Below, one piece after another: positions 8,985-18,550 of a stretch of DNA of 64,000 bases. The stretch is from JABDBE01 sp963797795 (GTDB lineage: Bacteria > Acidobacteriota > Terriglobia > Terriglobales > Acidobacteriaceae). The notes beneath the pieces are model-generated. The model ran no database searches. It saw only the letters and a list, made by a program, of their open reading frames with translations, and had not been told where the DNA came from. The first letter of the stretch is position 1. Each line of letters begins with the position of its first letter. The stretch is taken from NCBI GenBank assembly GCA_963797795.1, contig CAWCQY010000009.1, positions 372,001 to 436,000 on the forward strand, written 5' to 3'. The position numbers and the translations under genes were made by a program.

Positions 8985-9632
8985 TCAAAACTTGACGGTA
9001 AGGGCGAGGACGACCGTGGGGTCGGTCCAGCCGGCATTGAATATGTAGGTCGTGAAATCCACTTTCTTGTGAGCAACTCCGACTGAAAATCCACGTTGCA
9101 CGTCGAGGTCCGTGTGGTAGGCCCTGGTTCGTTGCGCCACGAGACCGGCGTGGAACCAGTCCGTCGGCGAGTAGACGAGTTCGTCCCAGGTGTAGAAAAA
9201 ATTGGAATTCCGATCGTCCGTGTTAAACACGTACTCACCCTGAGCGGAGAGTTCAATCCGCCTGTAGGAAAGCAAGAGTTCGTAGCCTGGCGCAACCCCT
9301 GTCGTACTTCCAAACACGACGCCGAACATCGGCGTGGCGTCGAACACCAATTTGTGACCGACACTGAAGTTGTAGCCGGCCCACAATGATCCCGTCTTTT
9401 GATACTCGTAGTTATAGCGGGCTTCGAGGTGAAGCCAGCTGTGATCTGCGGTGAAGGTTGGGGATCCGTACGATTGGTCATCTGGAATCAGATAACCAGA
9501 GGCCGCCAGAGAGAATGACCACGGGTTTGCCACGACGTCACCGGTGTCGGGGCCGTTCGTCGTCTGGGCCAGAACTTGGCCAGCGAGAACAACGACCAGC
9601 CCGAGCATCGCCAAATGCAGCGCGGATTTCAT
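8985..9632 (-). CDS. Small outer-membrane beta-barrel protein, unknown
   Basis: 215 residues with signal peptide (AMLGLVVVLAGQVLAQ) and about ten amphipathic beta strands, ending VVLALTVKF with a terminal Phe. No named family is recognised. Its ATG overlaps the stop of the upstream membrane-protein gene by 4 bases, so it is translationally coupled and forms the last gene of the mscS-sulP operon running leftward from 13854. Confidence 0.7.
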   Translation of the reverse strand: MKSALHLAMLGLVVVLAGQVLAQTTNGPDTGDVVANPWSFSLAASGYLIPDDQSYGSPTFTADHSWLHLEARYNYEYQKTGSLWAGYNFSVGHKLVFDATPMFGVVFGSTTGVAPGYELLLSYRRIELSAQGEYVFNTDDRNSNFFYTWDELVYSPTDWFHAGLVAQRTRAYHTDLDVQRGFSVGVAHKKVDFTTYIFNAGWTDPTVVLALTVKF

Positions 9633-10330
9633 CCTCCCAGCACCACTGCGATCGCGACGAGTGCGCTCCCGAGAACAGCCATGCCAAGACCCATTCTCCA
9701 GGGGTGATGGTCTGCGTAGAGGCCGAATGCATACCCAGTAAGAAACAACATCAGAAGAGCAACTCCATTCGACAGTCGCAGAGCCAGCCTGACGTTGCTA
9801 ACGAAAAGAAACGGAATCACCACCGGGAACGTGGACAGGAACACCGCCAAAAACACCGCTCCCGCTCCCAGCCAATCCTTCTTTCTAAGGGTCGGACGCT
9901 TCGGCGGCTCTGGCAATTGATTCAATTTCTGACGCATCACCTCGAATTCATCAGGCGACAAAACGGACGCCAGCGCAGGCGGAAGCGCGTCGGCAATAAC
10001 CCGATGGGCGGAACCTGAGTCAGAAGCGTTGCGAACTGCGCGAAGCTTCGCAATGGCGGTGCCCCTCTCGACGAAACAACCAAGGAGGTACATGAAACTA
10101 TCAATGATTCCCCACGCAAGGTTGCAGCCAACCGCGCCGATGAGTAGTGTGCGAACTTCTTGCCGGCCTGCCTGGTTGACGCTGATGGAGCAGGTGAAGG
10201 TGAGAACCATGATTAACCCGAACCAGATCTCCGAGATTCTTTCTACTGGTTCGAGCGCGCGTTTAGATGTTTTGGTTGCGATATGTGCAGTCGAATCAAG
10301 TTCACGATTTTCGCCGACCACCATTTCCAT
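9629..10330 (-). CDS. VIT1/CCC1-like integral membrane protein
   Basis: 234 residues with about five membrane segments in two blocks: around 25-75 (SEIWFGLIMVLTFTCSISV, LLIGAVGCNLAWGIIDSFMYLL) and the C-terminal half (AGAVFLAVFLSTFPVVIPF onwards). The N-terminal block resembles the VIT1/CCC1 family of iron/manganese transporters (inferred from the G-x-N-L-A-W-G-I-I-D pattern). Asp in a membrane segment is conserved in such transporters. ATG at 10330 has GGAGA eight bases upstream. It lies 62 bp after sulP and overlaps the next gene by 4 bases. Confidence 0.62.
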   Translation of the reverse strand: MEMVVGENRELDSTAHIATKTSKRALEPVERISEIWFGLIMVLTFTCSISVNQAGRQEVRTLLIGAVGCNLAWGIIDSFMYLLGCFVERGTAIAKLRAVRNASDSGSAHRVIADALPPALASVLSPDEFEVMRQKLNQLPEPPKRPTLRKKDWLGAGAVFLAVFLSTFPVVIPFLFVSNVRLALRLSNGVALLMLFLTGYAFGLYADHHPWRMGLGMAVLGSALVAIAVVLGG

Positions 10331-10392
10331 TTTTCGGTCTCCGGCTCTGACTCGCACTTGTTTGCTACAATCCCGAGCTTCCGGCAGGCAGA

Positions 10393-12117
10393 TTACATGC
10401 TGCGCGAATGAGCCGCTGGTCTTGTCTCGAGAAATGCACTGACCGCAACGTCGACACCCACGAAGATTCGTCCTTCGCCCAGACGGTCGAGAAATCCGCT
10501 GCGGCCGAAAAGATCACGAACTGGGTCCGCCACTCGAACGAAATAGAGGTCGATATTGGACTCGTGAAGCTCGTCCCGCAGCTGCTCCAGCATCTCGAAA
10601 CTGGTTACGTCCATCTCCGGGCAGGCCTCGAGATTAAGCAGGACTCCTTGTAATAGCTTACCTGCTTTCTTAACCTGTTCACGCAGTTCGTTGCGGACGT
10701 GATTCGCATTAGCAAAAAACAGTATTCCATTCGGACGGAAGATCAGCAGACCCGGAATCTCTTCAGTCTCGGGGTGATGCTTGACATCTGCAAAATTCCC
10801 GGTACCCGGAATCCTGCCCAGCACGGAATGCTGAGGCACGCTGAGTCTCCGCACCAATACGATCAAAGTCAGGCCAACCGCGAAGATCAGACCCTTGAGA
10901 ATTCCCATCTGGAGCACGCCAAACAAGGCGATAAGCGCGCCCCAAATGCTTCCGCTGCGAAGCTTCGCGTAGTACTTCAGTGTGTTAACGTCGGCGAGAT
11001 GCGCGACCGCGTGGACCACAATCGCTCCCAGAACGGCCTCGGGCAGATTGCGAATCAGCGGTAATAAGAATGCCAGAGTGAGAGCGACGGACAGCGACGC
11101 CGTAATGGTCGAGAGTTGGGTACGAGCACCGCCGGCATCATTGGCCGCAGTGCCCGACATGCCTCCACCGACGATGATGCCACCAGCCAGACCTGATGCG
11201 ATGTTTGCTACGCCGATGGCACACAGTTCCTGATTGGGATCGATCTCGTATTTATGTTTCGCGGCAAATGTACGGGCGGCAGCGAGCGCTTCAGCCATAA
11301 GCACCAGCACGATTCCGAATGCCCCCACGAACACATCCCCCAGTTCATCTTCCCCGATTGCCGGCCAACTCAGTGATGGAAGTCCGGCGTGGATGGTGCC
11401 AACCACCTCCACGCCACGTCGTGTAAGGCCGAACCACGGTACCACCAGGGTTCCGAGCACGAGCACAACCAACGCCGACGGCACGCGCGGAGCTACCGCC
11501 CCCAACAGGAACATGATGCCAATCGCGGTTGCTCCGACAGCAAATGTCCAGGGATTAACCTGCGGCAGCGACGTGACCACGTGCCATGTCTGGTGAAAGA
11601 AATTGCCCTGGCCAGGGTGGATCCCCATCAGCTTGTGCCCTTGTTTCACCATGATGGTCAACGCCAGGCCGAAGACAAAGCCTTTGAGAACTGGTTTGGA
11701 GATGAACTCCGATACCGAGCCGAATTTGAGCAGACCTCCCGCCAGGAAGATAAAGCCTGCCGCGATCGTCGTGGCAGTTGCCAGCACGACGTAGCTTGCC
11801 GAGTCGCCCAAGGCAATTGGAGCCACCAGCGCCGCCAGCATGGCCGCAGAAGAAGACGTGGAGGTGACCGCCAGTTGTCGGGAGGTGCCAAAGATCGCGT
11901 AAACAAACATCCCCACCATGGCAGCGTACAAGCCCATCTGTGGCGGTACGCCTGCAATCCCTGCGTATGCCATTCCCTCAGGTACGAGCAGTCCGGCCAG
12001 CGCGATGCCAGCCACGATGTCCGCTCGAGGTGAGGACTCAGACAGCCAAGTGGTGATGGGAATGAATCGGGATATTGCCCGCTTTACCGACCTTGGTTCT
12101 TCCGCAGAGGAACTCAT
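10393..12117 (-). CDS. SulP-family anion transporter with STAS domain
   Basis: 574 residues. The N-terminal 430 residues form the SLC26/SulP membrane domain, with the signature GLLVPEGMAYAGIAGVPPQMGLYAA near residue 40 and GGGMSGTAANDAGG near 315. The C-terminal part (about 455-560) is a STAS domain (GVLLNLEACPEMDVTSFEML). The family carries sulfate, bicarbonate or dicarboxylates; the substrate here is unknown, but bicarbonate would fit a regulon containing carbonic anhydrase. TAGGAG lies 8 bases before the ATG. It lies 21 bp downstream of an MscS gene in the same direction. Confidence 0.93.
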   Translation of the reverse strand: MSSSAEEPRSVKRAISRFIPITTWLSESSPRADIVAGIALAGLLVPEGMAYAGIAGVPPQMGLYAAMVGMFVYAIFGTSRQLAVTSTSSSAAMLAALVAPIALGDSASYVVLATATTIAAGFIFLAGGLLKFGSVSEFISKPVLKGFVFGLALTIMVKQGHKLMGIHPGQGNFFHQTWHVVTSLPQVNPWTFAVGATAIGIMFLLGAVAPRVPSALVVLVLGTLVVPWFGLTRRGVEVVGTIHAGLPSLSWPAIGEDELGDVFVGAFGIVLVLMAEALAAARTFAAKHKYEIDPNQELCAIGVANIASGLAGGIIVGGGMSGTAANDAGGARTQLSTITASLSVALTLAFLLPLIRNLPEAVLGAIVVHAVAHLADVNTLKYYAKLRSGSIWGALIALFGVLQMGILKGLIFAVGLTLIVLVRRLSVPQHSVLGRIPGTGNFADVKHHPETEEIPGLLIFRPNGILFFANANHVRNELREQVKKAGKLLQGVLLNLEACPEMDVTSFEMLEQLRDELHESNIDLYFVRVADPVRDLFGRSGFLDRLGEGRIFVGVDVAVSAFLETRPAAHSRSM

Positions 12118-12138
12118 CTGGGTACTCCTAAGTCCTGT

Positions 12139-13854
12139 TCATTTCGGCAAGTTTTCTCTGTCGCCTTCCGTCGGAATAACCCGGAATCCGGGGGATTGGT
12201 AGTCTGGTTTGACGTATTGTTCCGGGATCGCAATGACGTTCCCGTCCCGCAATGAGGAGTAGTGGGGCGAACAGATTTCGACACCCGCTTCATTAAATTT
12301 GTCCTGGATGTTTTGATGCAGGTCCGAAAAGATGTTCAGCATCTCACGGGGAACATCGGTGTATGCGTTCAATTCATAAGCAACATAAAAATCGTCTAAC
12401 CTTGTCTGCAGGATGAAAGGCGCAGGCTGGTGCAGCACATGCTTGGTAGCGAGCGCCGCGCTGATCAGCAGTTGATGAACGGTTCGCCAGGGAGCGTCGT
12501 ACCCGATGGTCGCGGTTGTATGAAAGATCACCCCATTCTTTTTGGCCTCAACGCTGTAGTTTTTCACTGAACCGCTCATGACTGTCGCATTCGGAATCGT
12601 AATAATCTCTGCCTTCGGCGTAAGAACGCGGGTCACTAACAGATTTTTCTCTGTCACCTCTCCCGTGGTCTCTCCGATCTGGACCCAATCGCCGACCAGG
12701 TACGAACGCATGTAAGTAAGGATGACCCCGGCGATCGCGTTGGCCACCGCCGACGAGGATCCCAAAGAAAGCAGCACTCCAAGAAATATGGAAATTCCCT
12801 GGAAAGCTGGACTCTTCGCCCCCGGCAGATACGGAAATGCGACAATGACGGCGAGACAGAGCACCAGAATCCGTATCAACTTTTCGGTCGGCTCTGCCCA
12901 GTCGGGATAGAATCCGCGGATTCTCAGGTTTCCCTTGCTTATCTCACCAAAAGCCAATCGGAGCAGGCGAATCAGATAGTTCGTGGCCAAAGCGATGACC
13001 ACTACCACCAGCAAGTTCGGCAGGTAATTCAATGCAGACTCGCCCAGGGATTCTAGTTGCGCAAAAACCCACTTTGACACCGTGTGCGATATTTCTCGGG
13101 TGGAGGAAAAGAATCCTAAGGTGATCGTCAAGTAAGTTTCGACAAACGCAAGGATTAGCAACCATCGCAGGATTGCGCCGACGCCCAAAGAAATAGGACC
13201 CAGGTATGCGACAGAAATATGCCAGGCCGACTTTGGTTCAGTACGCGCACTGGTCTGAATCTGGTTCTCGATACGGTCCCGCAAGGCAAACCGGATCTTG
13301 CGGACAAGCCAGCAAAGGGGTATCAGCACGAGGGTGGCAAGCAAGGTTTTGACGGCACCGCCAAGTATCAGTCGCCAGCTGTGCTCTTCGTGATAGTTTC
13401 GGATCGCCTGGCGGATGTTCTCTGCGTACTCCGTTGTGAGTTGTTGCCGTGGCTCGCCGGCCATCTTCGCATCGACGTCGGTAATCGCGAGAAGCAATTG
13501 CTTGTCGCTAAAAATCTCGGTCCACGTAGTGCGGCTTTGGACACGGATTGATTCTGGCGAGGAGCTACTTTCTTGGGCAACGGCCAGGATGCGTTTTTCG
13601 ATACCCCTGGCGCGGTCTTGCGGCGTCAAGCCCCCCAGTGTGTCGTAAACAATCAAAATCGGGCGACCCTCGATCACGACCTCGCCAGGCGCATTGATGT
13701 CTTCCTCCGGAGACTCCTGGCTGCCGATGGCCGGTTGGGTTTGTGTGGAGGCGGGTGTGATCCGGTTTTGCTGTGCCAATGCCGGTAAAAAAAAGGCAGA
13801 GTAAAGAAGCCAAAGCGCAATGCAGGAGGAAACGCCATTCGCTCTTTTTTTCAT
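12139..13854 (-). CDS. MscS-family mechanosensitive channel with signal peptide
   Basis: 571 residues: signal peptide (ALWLLYSAFFLPALAQQ), a periplasmic N-terminal domain of about 150 residues, four or so membrane segments, then the MscS pore and beta domain with SLGSSSAVANAIAGVILTYMRSYLVGDWVQIG and a C-terminal alpha/beta domain. MscS channels release solutes on hypo-osmotic shock. It is first in a leftward operon with SulP, the VIT-like protein and a small barrel. Its promoter carries operator site 3. A second MscS gene lies at 42703. Confidence 0.9.
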   Translation of the reverse strand: MKKRANGVSSCIALWLLYSAFFLPALAQQNRITPASTQTQPAIGSQESPEEDINAPGEVVIEGRPILIVYDTLGGLTPQDRARGIEKRILAVAQESSSSPESIRVQSRTTWTEIFSDKQLLLAITDVDAKMAGEPRQQLTTEYAENIRQAIRNYHEEHSWRLILGGAVKTLLATLVLIPLCWLVRKIRFALRDRIENQIQTSARTEPKSAWHISVAYLGPISLGVGAILRWLLILAFVETYLTITLGFFSSTREISHTVSKWVFAQLESLGESALNYLPNLLVVVVIALATNYLIRLLRLAFGEISKGNLRIRGFYPDWAEPTEKLIRILVLCLAVIVAFPYLPGAKSPAFQGISIFLGVLLSLGSSSAVANAIAGVILTYMRSYLVGDWVQIGETTGEVTEKNLLVTRVLTPKAEIITIPNATVMSGSVKNYSVEAKKNGVIFHTTATIGYDAPWRTVHQLLISAALATKHVLHQPAPFILQTRLDDFYVAYELNAYTDVPREMLNIFSDLHQNIQDKFNEAGVEICSPHYSSLRDGNVIAIPEQYVKPDYQSPGFRVIPTEGDRENLPK

Positions 13855-13993
13855 AAAACGAGGCTATCAGATGACGGACGGGCCGCACTGTCGCCAATGC
13901 TTAGAGTCAGGCGCCCCGTTGACAATCCCTCTGATTGGGCTGAGTCCACCGTGCTTTCGCTGCTCGAAGCGCGATACATCTCTCTTCGCGACG

Positions 13994-14038
13994 ATGCTAT
14001 ATCTTGCCTCGCATCCTCTCAACTGGGGAAATCCCTAG
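13994..14038 (-). promoter_or_regulatory. Operator/promoter site 3 (leftward)
   Basis: Core at 14024-14037 (sense TAGGGATTTCCCCA), one base, -35 TTGAGA (plus 14017-14022), 17 bp, -10 TAGCAT (plus 13994-13999). It drives the mscS-sulP operon. The 13855-14279 gap holds this site and site 4 back to back and nothing else recognised. Confidence 0.76.
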
Positions 14039-14087
14039 TGCCCGGCGATGGAACCTGGCGAGCAGACGAGGTTGGGTCAACTGGCAC

Positions 14088-14132
14088 TTAGGGATTTCCC
14101 TAGTAGCAATGCACTCTTCATCGCTGTAGAAA
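14088..14132 (+). promoter_or_regulatory. Operator/promoter site 4 (rightward)
   Basis: Core TAGGGATTTCCCTA at 14089-14102, one base, -35 TAGCAA (14104-14109), 17 bp, -10 TAGAAA (14127-14132). The -35 and -10 hexamers are identical to those of site 1. It drives the DUF3300-DUF2950 genes. Confidence 0.76.
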
Positions 14133-14279
14133 GCTCGTACATGTGGTTGCGAGCTGAAGCGAGTAAACATCGATTCCCAAGTGATCGGCCTTGAACACTG
14201 CCCAGCTTCCGAGCCGGCGCGAGCTCTGTTTTAGCAAATGTGCGCCCGAACGGCGAAACGATGTAGACGGACTCACGAT

Positions 14280-15612
14280 ATGAACCTAAGACGACGCAGC
14301 AGTCTTCTACAGACCCTTCGAGAATGCACGGTGATTCTTTGTGTGGCAGCCCTCCTTGCCGAAAACCCGTGCGTCGTGGCACAGGACCAGCAGCCGACTG
14401 CCGCACCCGAGCCAGCTGCAGTCAAAATTCCGGCGGACCAGTTGGACTCTCTGGTGGCACCGATCGCACTCTACCCTGACGCATTGCTCAGCCAAACCCT
14501 GGTGGCTTCGACTTATCCTCTCGAAGTCGTTCAGCTCAAACAGTGGCTGGACCAGCATAAGGACTTGAAGGGGAAGGCGCTCGCGGATGCAGCGCTGAAG
14601 CAAGACTGGGATCCGAGTATTCAAGCTCTGGCTGGTTTGCCCGACCTCGTCAAGCAACTTGCCGACAACATAAAATGGACGACCGATCTTGGGAATGCAT
14701 TTCTCGCGCAACAGAGCGATGTGATGGACGCGGTACAGCGCATGCGCAAGAAAGCGCAGGACGCAGGAAACCTGAAGTCTAGCGAACAACAGAAAGTGGA
14801 AACCAAGGTCGTCGAGAGTAAGCAGGTCATCATTGTCCAGCAAGCTAGCCCGGAGGTCGTTTACGTCCCGAGCTACAACCCAACCGTCGTGTACGGTGCT
14901 CCGATTTATCCGTATCCTCCGATTGCCTATCCGCCGCCTGGCTACTATGCGGCTGGCATGGCGATATCGTTCGGGGTTGGGGTTGCAATGGGAGCCTTTT
15001 GGAGTGGGGGCGCCGGCTGGGGATGCGGATGGGGCGGAAACAACAACGTCACCATCAACAACAACAACAACTTCGTCAACAACAGCAACCGGCAGAACAT
15101 CAACAACGCGAACCGCGGCAACCGCGCAGCCCAGCAGCCCGCAAGAGGTAATAGTAATTGGCAGCACAATCCTCAGCATCGCGGGGGCGCGCCATATTCT
15201 GACAGGTCCACTGCCAACAGGTTCGGCGGCACTACTCGAGGCGATTCGCTGTCGAACCGGCAAGCAAATGCACGCCAGAATCAGGCCAGACAACAACCTG
15301 CGGGTGGCGACCGGGGAGGGATGGGAAATCGGCAACAGGCAGGGCGGTGGCAATCGCGGTGCCGGCACTCGAGACACGTCCAACCGCGGCGCCGGCAACA
15401 TGAACTCTAACCGGGGAGGTGGAGGCGATCGCGTTGGCAATCGACAAGTCCCGAAGTCCCCAAGCGCTACGAACCGGAGCGCGTTTGGTGGAGCATCTTC
15501 CGGCATGAGCGGCAGCGGAGCACGCGCCAGCAGTTCGCGTGGGTCTTCCAGCATGGGTGGCTCTCGTGGTGGAGGGTCCCGCGGCGGCGGTGGCGGCGGT
15601 CGGCGGAGGTAG
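14280..15612 (+). CDS. DUF3300 exported protein, apparent frameshift near 15339
   Basis: Signal peptide (TVILCVAALLAENPCVVAQ), then the DUF3300 domain with LDSLVAPIALYPDALLSQTL, STYPLEVVQLKQWL and PEVVYVPSYNPTVVYG. A Gly/Ala membrane-like stretch and an Asn/Gln/Gly-rich low-complexity tail follow. In the first frame the protein stops at 15410 after an Arg/His-rich string unlike the rest. Skipping one G near 15339 moves into a frame that continues the GGGNRGAGTRDTSN style and ends GGGGGGRRR at 15612, as DUF3300 proteins usually do. So the gene most likely extends to 15612 with a single-base insertion, by sequencing error or mutation. DUF3300 genes commonly precede DUF2950, as here. Confidence 0.82.
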
Positions 15613-15640
15613 GTAAGAAACCATGATCACCGAGGGGAAT

Positions 15641-16654
15641 ATGAAATCAAGACTATCCAGATTCCGCACGCCGATTGGTATCTTCGTCTTCATACTCGTT
15701 GCTCCGTGGTGCATCCTGCCAGATCTCGCGGTAGCTCAAGCACAATCCGAGACGCAAACCGTGACCACGGCGCCTAAAGGCTTTGACACGCCGCAGCAAG
15801 CTGCTGAAGCGCTGATCACCGCTGCGGGCGCTTATGATGTGCCCGAACTGATGGCGATCTTTGGACCAGATGGAAAGGATTTCGTCGCCTCTGCCGATCC
15901 CGTTGAAGACAAGAACAATGCTGCTGCGTTTGCGACAGAAGCCCGTGCCAAGAACTCCATATCGATCGACCCTGCAAAGCCGACGCGGGCAATCATCATT
16001 GTTGGCGAAGAAGAGTGGCCCATGCCGGTTCCTCTGACAAAGAAGAATGGCAAATGGTATTTCGAAGCCAAGTCGGGTCGGCAGGAAATTCTGTTTCGCC
16101 GGATTGGCGCCAACGAACTGGACGCCATCCAAGTCTGCCGTGGTTTTGTGGATGCCCAGAAGGAATACGCTTTGCAGATTCACGATGATTCCGGAGTAAA
16201 TCAGTACGCGCAGCGAATCTTCAGCAGCCCGGGGAAACAGGACGGCTTGTATTGGCAGAACCCGGACGGCACATCTGGCGGGCCGATTGGCGATGCTGTC
16301 GCCAAGGCGTTGGAGGAGGGCTACTCCATCGGCAAGTCCGGGTTCCATGGATACTACTTCAAAATCCTGAAGGGGCAGGGGCCGGCGGCGCCTCTGGGCA
16401 GGATCGACTACGTCATTGAGGGGATCATGATCGGCGGCTTCGCTCTTGTCGCCGTGCCCGCCGAATACCGGGTTACAGGTGTGAAGACTTTCATTGTGAG
16501 CAATGACGGCATCGTTTATCAGAAAGACCTGGGGCCTGATTCCTTGAATATTGTCAAGAAAATGGAGCTTTACAACCCTGATTCGACATGGCAGCCAACA
16601 GATGACGAGTGGCCGCCGAGCGTCGCCGGTAACGTTTCTGCGGAAGGCGGATAG
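15641..16654 (+). CDS. DUF2950 exported protein
   Basis: 337 residues: Sec signal peptide (FVFILVAPWCILPDLAVAQ), then the DUF2950 domain: FDTPQQAAEALITAAGAYD at the start, GKWYFEAKSGRQEILFRRIGANELDAIQVCRGFVDAQ in the middle, and GYYFKILKGQGPAAPLG near residue 245. The function is unknown; the family is repeatedly found next to DUF3300 in acidobacteria and proteobacteria. GAGGGG precedes the ATG at 15641, which is preferred over 15623. It starts 28 bp after the DUF3300 gene and shares site 4. Confidence 0.92.
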   Translation: MKSRLSRFRTPIGIFVFILVAPWCILPDLAVAQAQSETQTVTTAPKGFDTPQQAAEALITAAGAYDVPELMAIFGPDGKDFVASADPVEDKNNAAAFATEARAKNSISIDPAKPTRAIIIVGEEEWPMPVPLTKKNGKWYFEAKSGRQEILFRRIGANELDAIQVCRGFVDAQKEYALQIHDDSGVNQYAQRIFSSPGKQDGLYWQNPDGTSGGPIGDAVAKALEEGYSIGKSGFHGYYFKILKGQGPAAPLGRIDYVIEGIMIGGFALVAVPAEYRVTGVKTFIVSNDGIVYQKDLGPDSLNIVKKMELYNPDSTWQPTDDEWPPSVAGNVSAEGG

Positions 16655-16910
16655 TCGGCACGTGCGAGGTCGAGGACAGCCAACGTAGCCCTTCCAAATA
16701 CACTACCGCTAGAACGAAGCCGCCACTTCTCCAAGGAGTTGATGCAGGCGGCCAAACTCGAGATTGGCAGGACACGTTGCTTCGGCTCCTCAGATGAAAG
16801 TGAGTTTGTTGAACACCGATATGTGACCTCGGGCATACGATTTCCTAAGCATCAGGAATCATTCACACGGCTGACGGGGCGGTACATATCAAGCACAAGT
16901 GGAGTACGAC

Positions 16911-17144
16911 ATGCGGCTAATGTTTGCTTGGAGCATGTTGCTAAGTTGTGTGGCTGGGCTCGCGAGCTATCCGCAGGGCCGCCTAATCAAGGTCGAGCAA
17001 ACTTGGAGCGGCCCAGAGATTGCTTTACCGCCGAAGCCGCCGAAATTTAAGCCCGAGCGCTCGCCGAATGACAACTGCACGTCAGATGGCGAGTGGGACC
17101 GGCAGCACAACGCCTGCACCGCCCGCAAGATCAAGCTCCTATGA
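16911..17144 (+). CDS. Small secreted protein, hypothetical
   Basis: 77 residues with a short signal peptide (LMFAWSMLLSCVAGLAS), then a Pro/Lys-rich linker (PPKPPKFKPERSP) and a tail with two cysteines (NCTSDGEWDRQHNACTARK) that could form a disulfide. GGAG lies 6 bases before the ATG. The signal peptide, ribosome site and paired cysteines support a real gene, but no family is recognised. The 256 bp between DUF2950 and this gene show nothing clear. Confidence 0.45.
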   Translation: MRLMFAWSMLLSCVAGLASYPQGRLIKVEQTWSGPEIALPPKPPKFKPERSPNDNCTSDGEWDRQHNACTARKIKLL

Positions 17145-17385
17145 CCGCCGAATCGGTCGCAAACAAATGGTGCTCATCGAGAGGCCGGACAACATGAGCC
17201 TCCAATCTAACGGCACGGCATTTCGCATGTGGCAGTGCAGAACTTGCCGCAGCGATGAAATGCGCGCACTGCGGCTTTACGGATGTCTCGAGCCATGGAA
17301 CTGCCACTTTTTTCAATCTTTGCGCGCACGCCGGCGAGGCGACATATCAGGTGTGCGGGAACTGTAAGGGAGGACTCACTTCACA

Positions 17386-18201
17386 ATGGCCAAGAAACGC
17401 GACAAAGACAAGAAGAACGGTCTGGGGCGCAAGCAGTACGAGTCGGAACTTCGCCGACTCCAGGCGGAGTTGTGCAAACTGCAGGACTGGGTGAAATACC
17501 GGGGTTTGCGCATCATTGTCGTCTTCGAAGGACGCGATGCAGCCGGAAAGGGCGGTACCATTCGTGCACTTACGGAACGGGTGAGCCCGCGCGTCTTCCG
17601 TGTTGTGGCCCTGCCTGCTCCTTCCGACCGGGAAAAGGGCCAGATGTATATTCAGCGTTACATTCAAACCTTTCCTGCAGCCGGCGAGATCGTAATTTTC
17701 GACCGCAGTTGGTACAACCGGGCGGGAGTCGAATATGTGATGGGTTTCTGCGGCAAGGAAGAGCATCGCCGTTTCCTGGAGCTCTGTCCGTTGATGGAAA
17801 AATACATCGTGGATGGTGGGACAATTCTCATCAAGTACTGGTTGGAAGTAGGTCAGAAAGAGCAGGAGCGACGCTTCGAGTCACGTATCAAGGACCCAGT
17901 CCGACAATGGAAGCTGAGCCCGATGGACCTGGAATCTTACGGCCGCTGGTACGAATACTCCAAAGCACGAGATCTGATGCTGAAGGCAACGGACACCAAA
18001 TATGCTCCCTGGTTCATCGTGCGCTCTGACGATAAGAAGACCGCAAGGCTCAACTGCATTTCGCATCTCTTGAGCCTGATCCCTTACCGAAGAGTTCCGC
18101 GAGAGAAGGTCAAACTGCCCCCACGAAAGAAACATGGTCAATACGACGATCAGGCACCGTTAAAGGGGAAACACTTCATTCCCGAGAAGTATCGATCGTA
18201 G
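17386..18201 (+). CDS. ppk2: Polyphosphate kinase 2
   Basis: 271 residues of the PPK2 family, which transfers phosphate between polyphosphate and nucleoside di- or monophosphates in the cytoplasm. The Walker A loop is GRDAAGKGG (about 48-56), the lid contains PRVFRVVALPAPSDREK, and the Walker B region is VIFDRSWYNRAGVE. The length and the one-domain form fit the short PPK2 classes. GGGAGGA lies about 11 bases upstream of the ATG. The 240 bp before it hold no convincing gene and no copy of the regulon site; it may be read from site 4. It meets a small convergent gene at its 3' end. Confidence 0.93.
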   Translation: MAKKRDKDKKNGLGRKQYESELRRLQAELCKLQDWVKYRGLRIIVVFEGRDAAGKGGTIRALTERVSPRVFRVVALPAPSDREKGQMYIQRYIQTFPAAGEIVIFDRSWYNRAGVEYVMGFCGKEEHRRFLELCPLMEKYIVDGGTILIKYWLEVGQKEQERRFESRIKDPVRQWKLSPMDLESYGRWYEYSKARDLMLKATDTKYAPWFIVRSDDKKTARLNCISHLLSLIPYRRVPREKVKLPPRKKHGQYDDQAPLKGKHFIPEKYRS

Positions 18202-18484
18202 CAGGCCCCTTCGACTGCTGAACCACGGCGAGGTTCGAGGACAGAGCGGGCACTGCGGTTGCCGCTGTAGCGGGTGGGCTTGCTTGCCCCGTAGGCTCCG
18301 GTTGCGAGCATCCGGCATCTAAGGCTTCGGATGCACCCACAACAGTGGGACCTAATTCTCTTCGATTGAGCAAAGCCGCGCGTTCTCTAACGGTGAGGAC
18401 CGGCTTATACGGTTCGCATCCTGTCGCATTCCAGGTATTGCAACTGCGTTCAGCGTTGTCTAGCATTTTTAGCGATGTCTGCAT
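18176..18484 (-). CDS. Small protein of unknown function, supported by its promoter
   Basis: 102 residues, Ala/Pro/Thr-rich in the second half, no signal peptide or membrane segment, no family recognised. The evidence is contextual: GGAGAGGAG lies 8 bases before the ATG, and site 5 is oriented to read this gene with -35 and -10 in perfect register about 67 bp upstream of the start. Its last 26 bp overlap the convergent ppk2 gene. It could instead be a regulatory RNA made from the same promoter. Confidence 0.45.
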   Translation of the reverse strand: MQTSLKMLDNAERSCNTWNATGCEPYKPVLTVRERAALLNRRELGPTVVGASEALDAGCSQPEPTGQASPPATAATAVPALSSNLAVVQQSKGPATIDTSRE

Positions 18485-18550
18485 CGAACGTTCTCCTCTC
18501 CATCACCTGCGAAATCTGTCGAAGAGCCGGGCAAGTGGCATCAAGTCCAA

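Noticed and set aside
15040..15120. AAC repeats that look like a CRISPR or microsatellite
   Set aside because: They are Asn codons of the DUF3300 low-complexity tail; no spacer-repeat pattern.
14307..15554. Long minus-strand frame opposite DUF3300
   Set aside because: Antisense to the DUF3300 gene and Arg/Leu-rich, a typical shadow.
17255..17494. Frame with MKCAHCGF and QVCGNCKGG, zinc-ribbon-like
   Set aside because: No ribosome site, and it overlaps the start of ppk2 by over 100 bp; kept out although the two CxxC pairs are suggestive.
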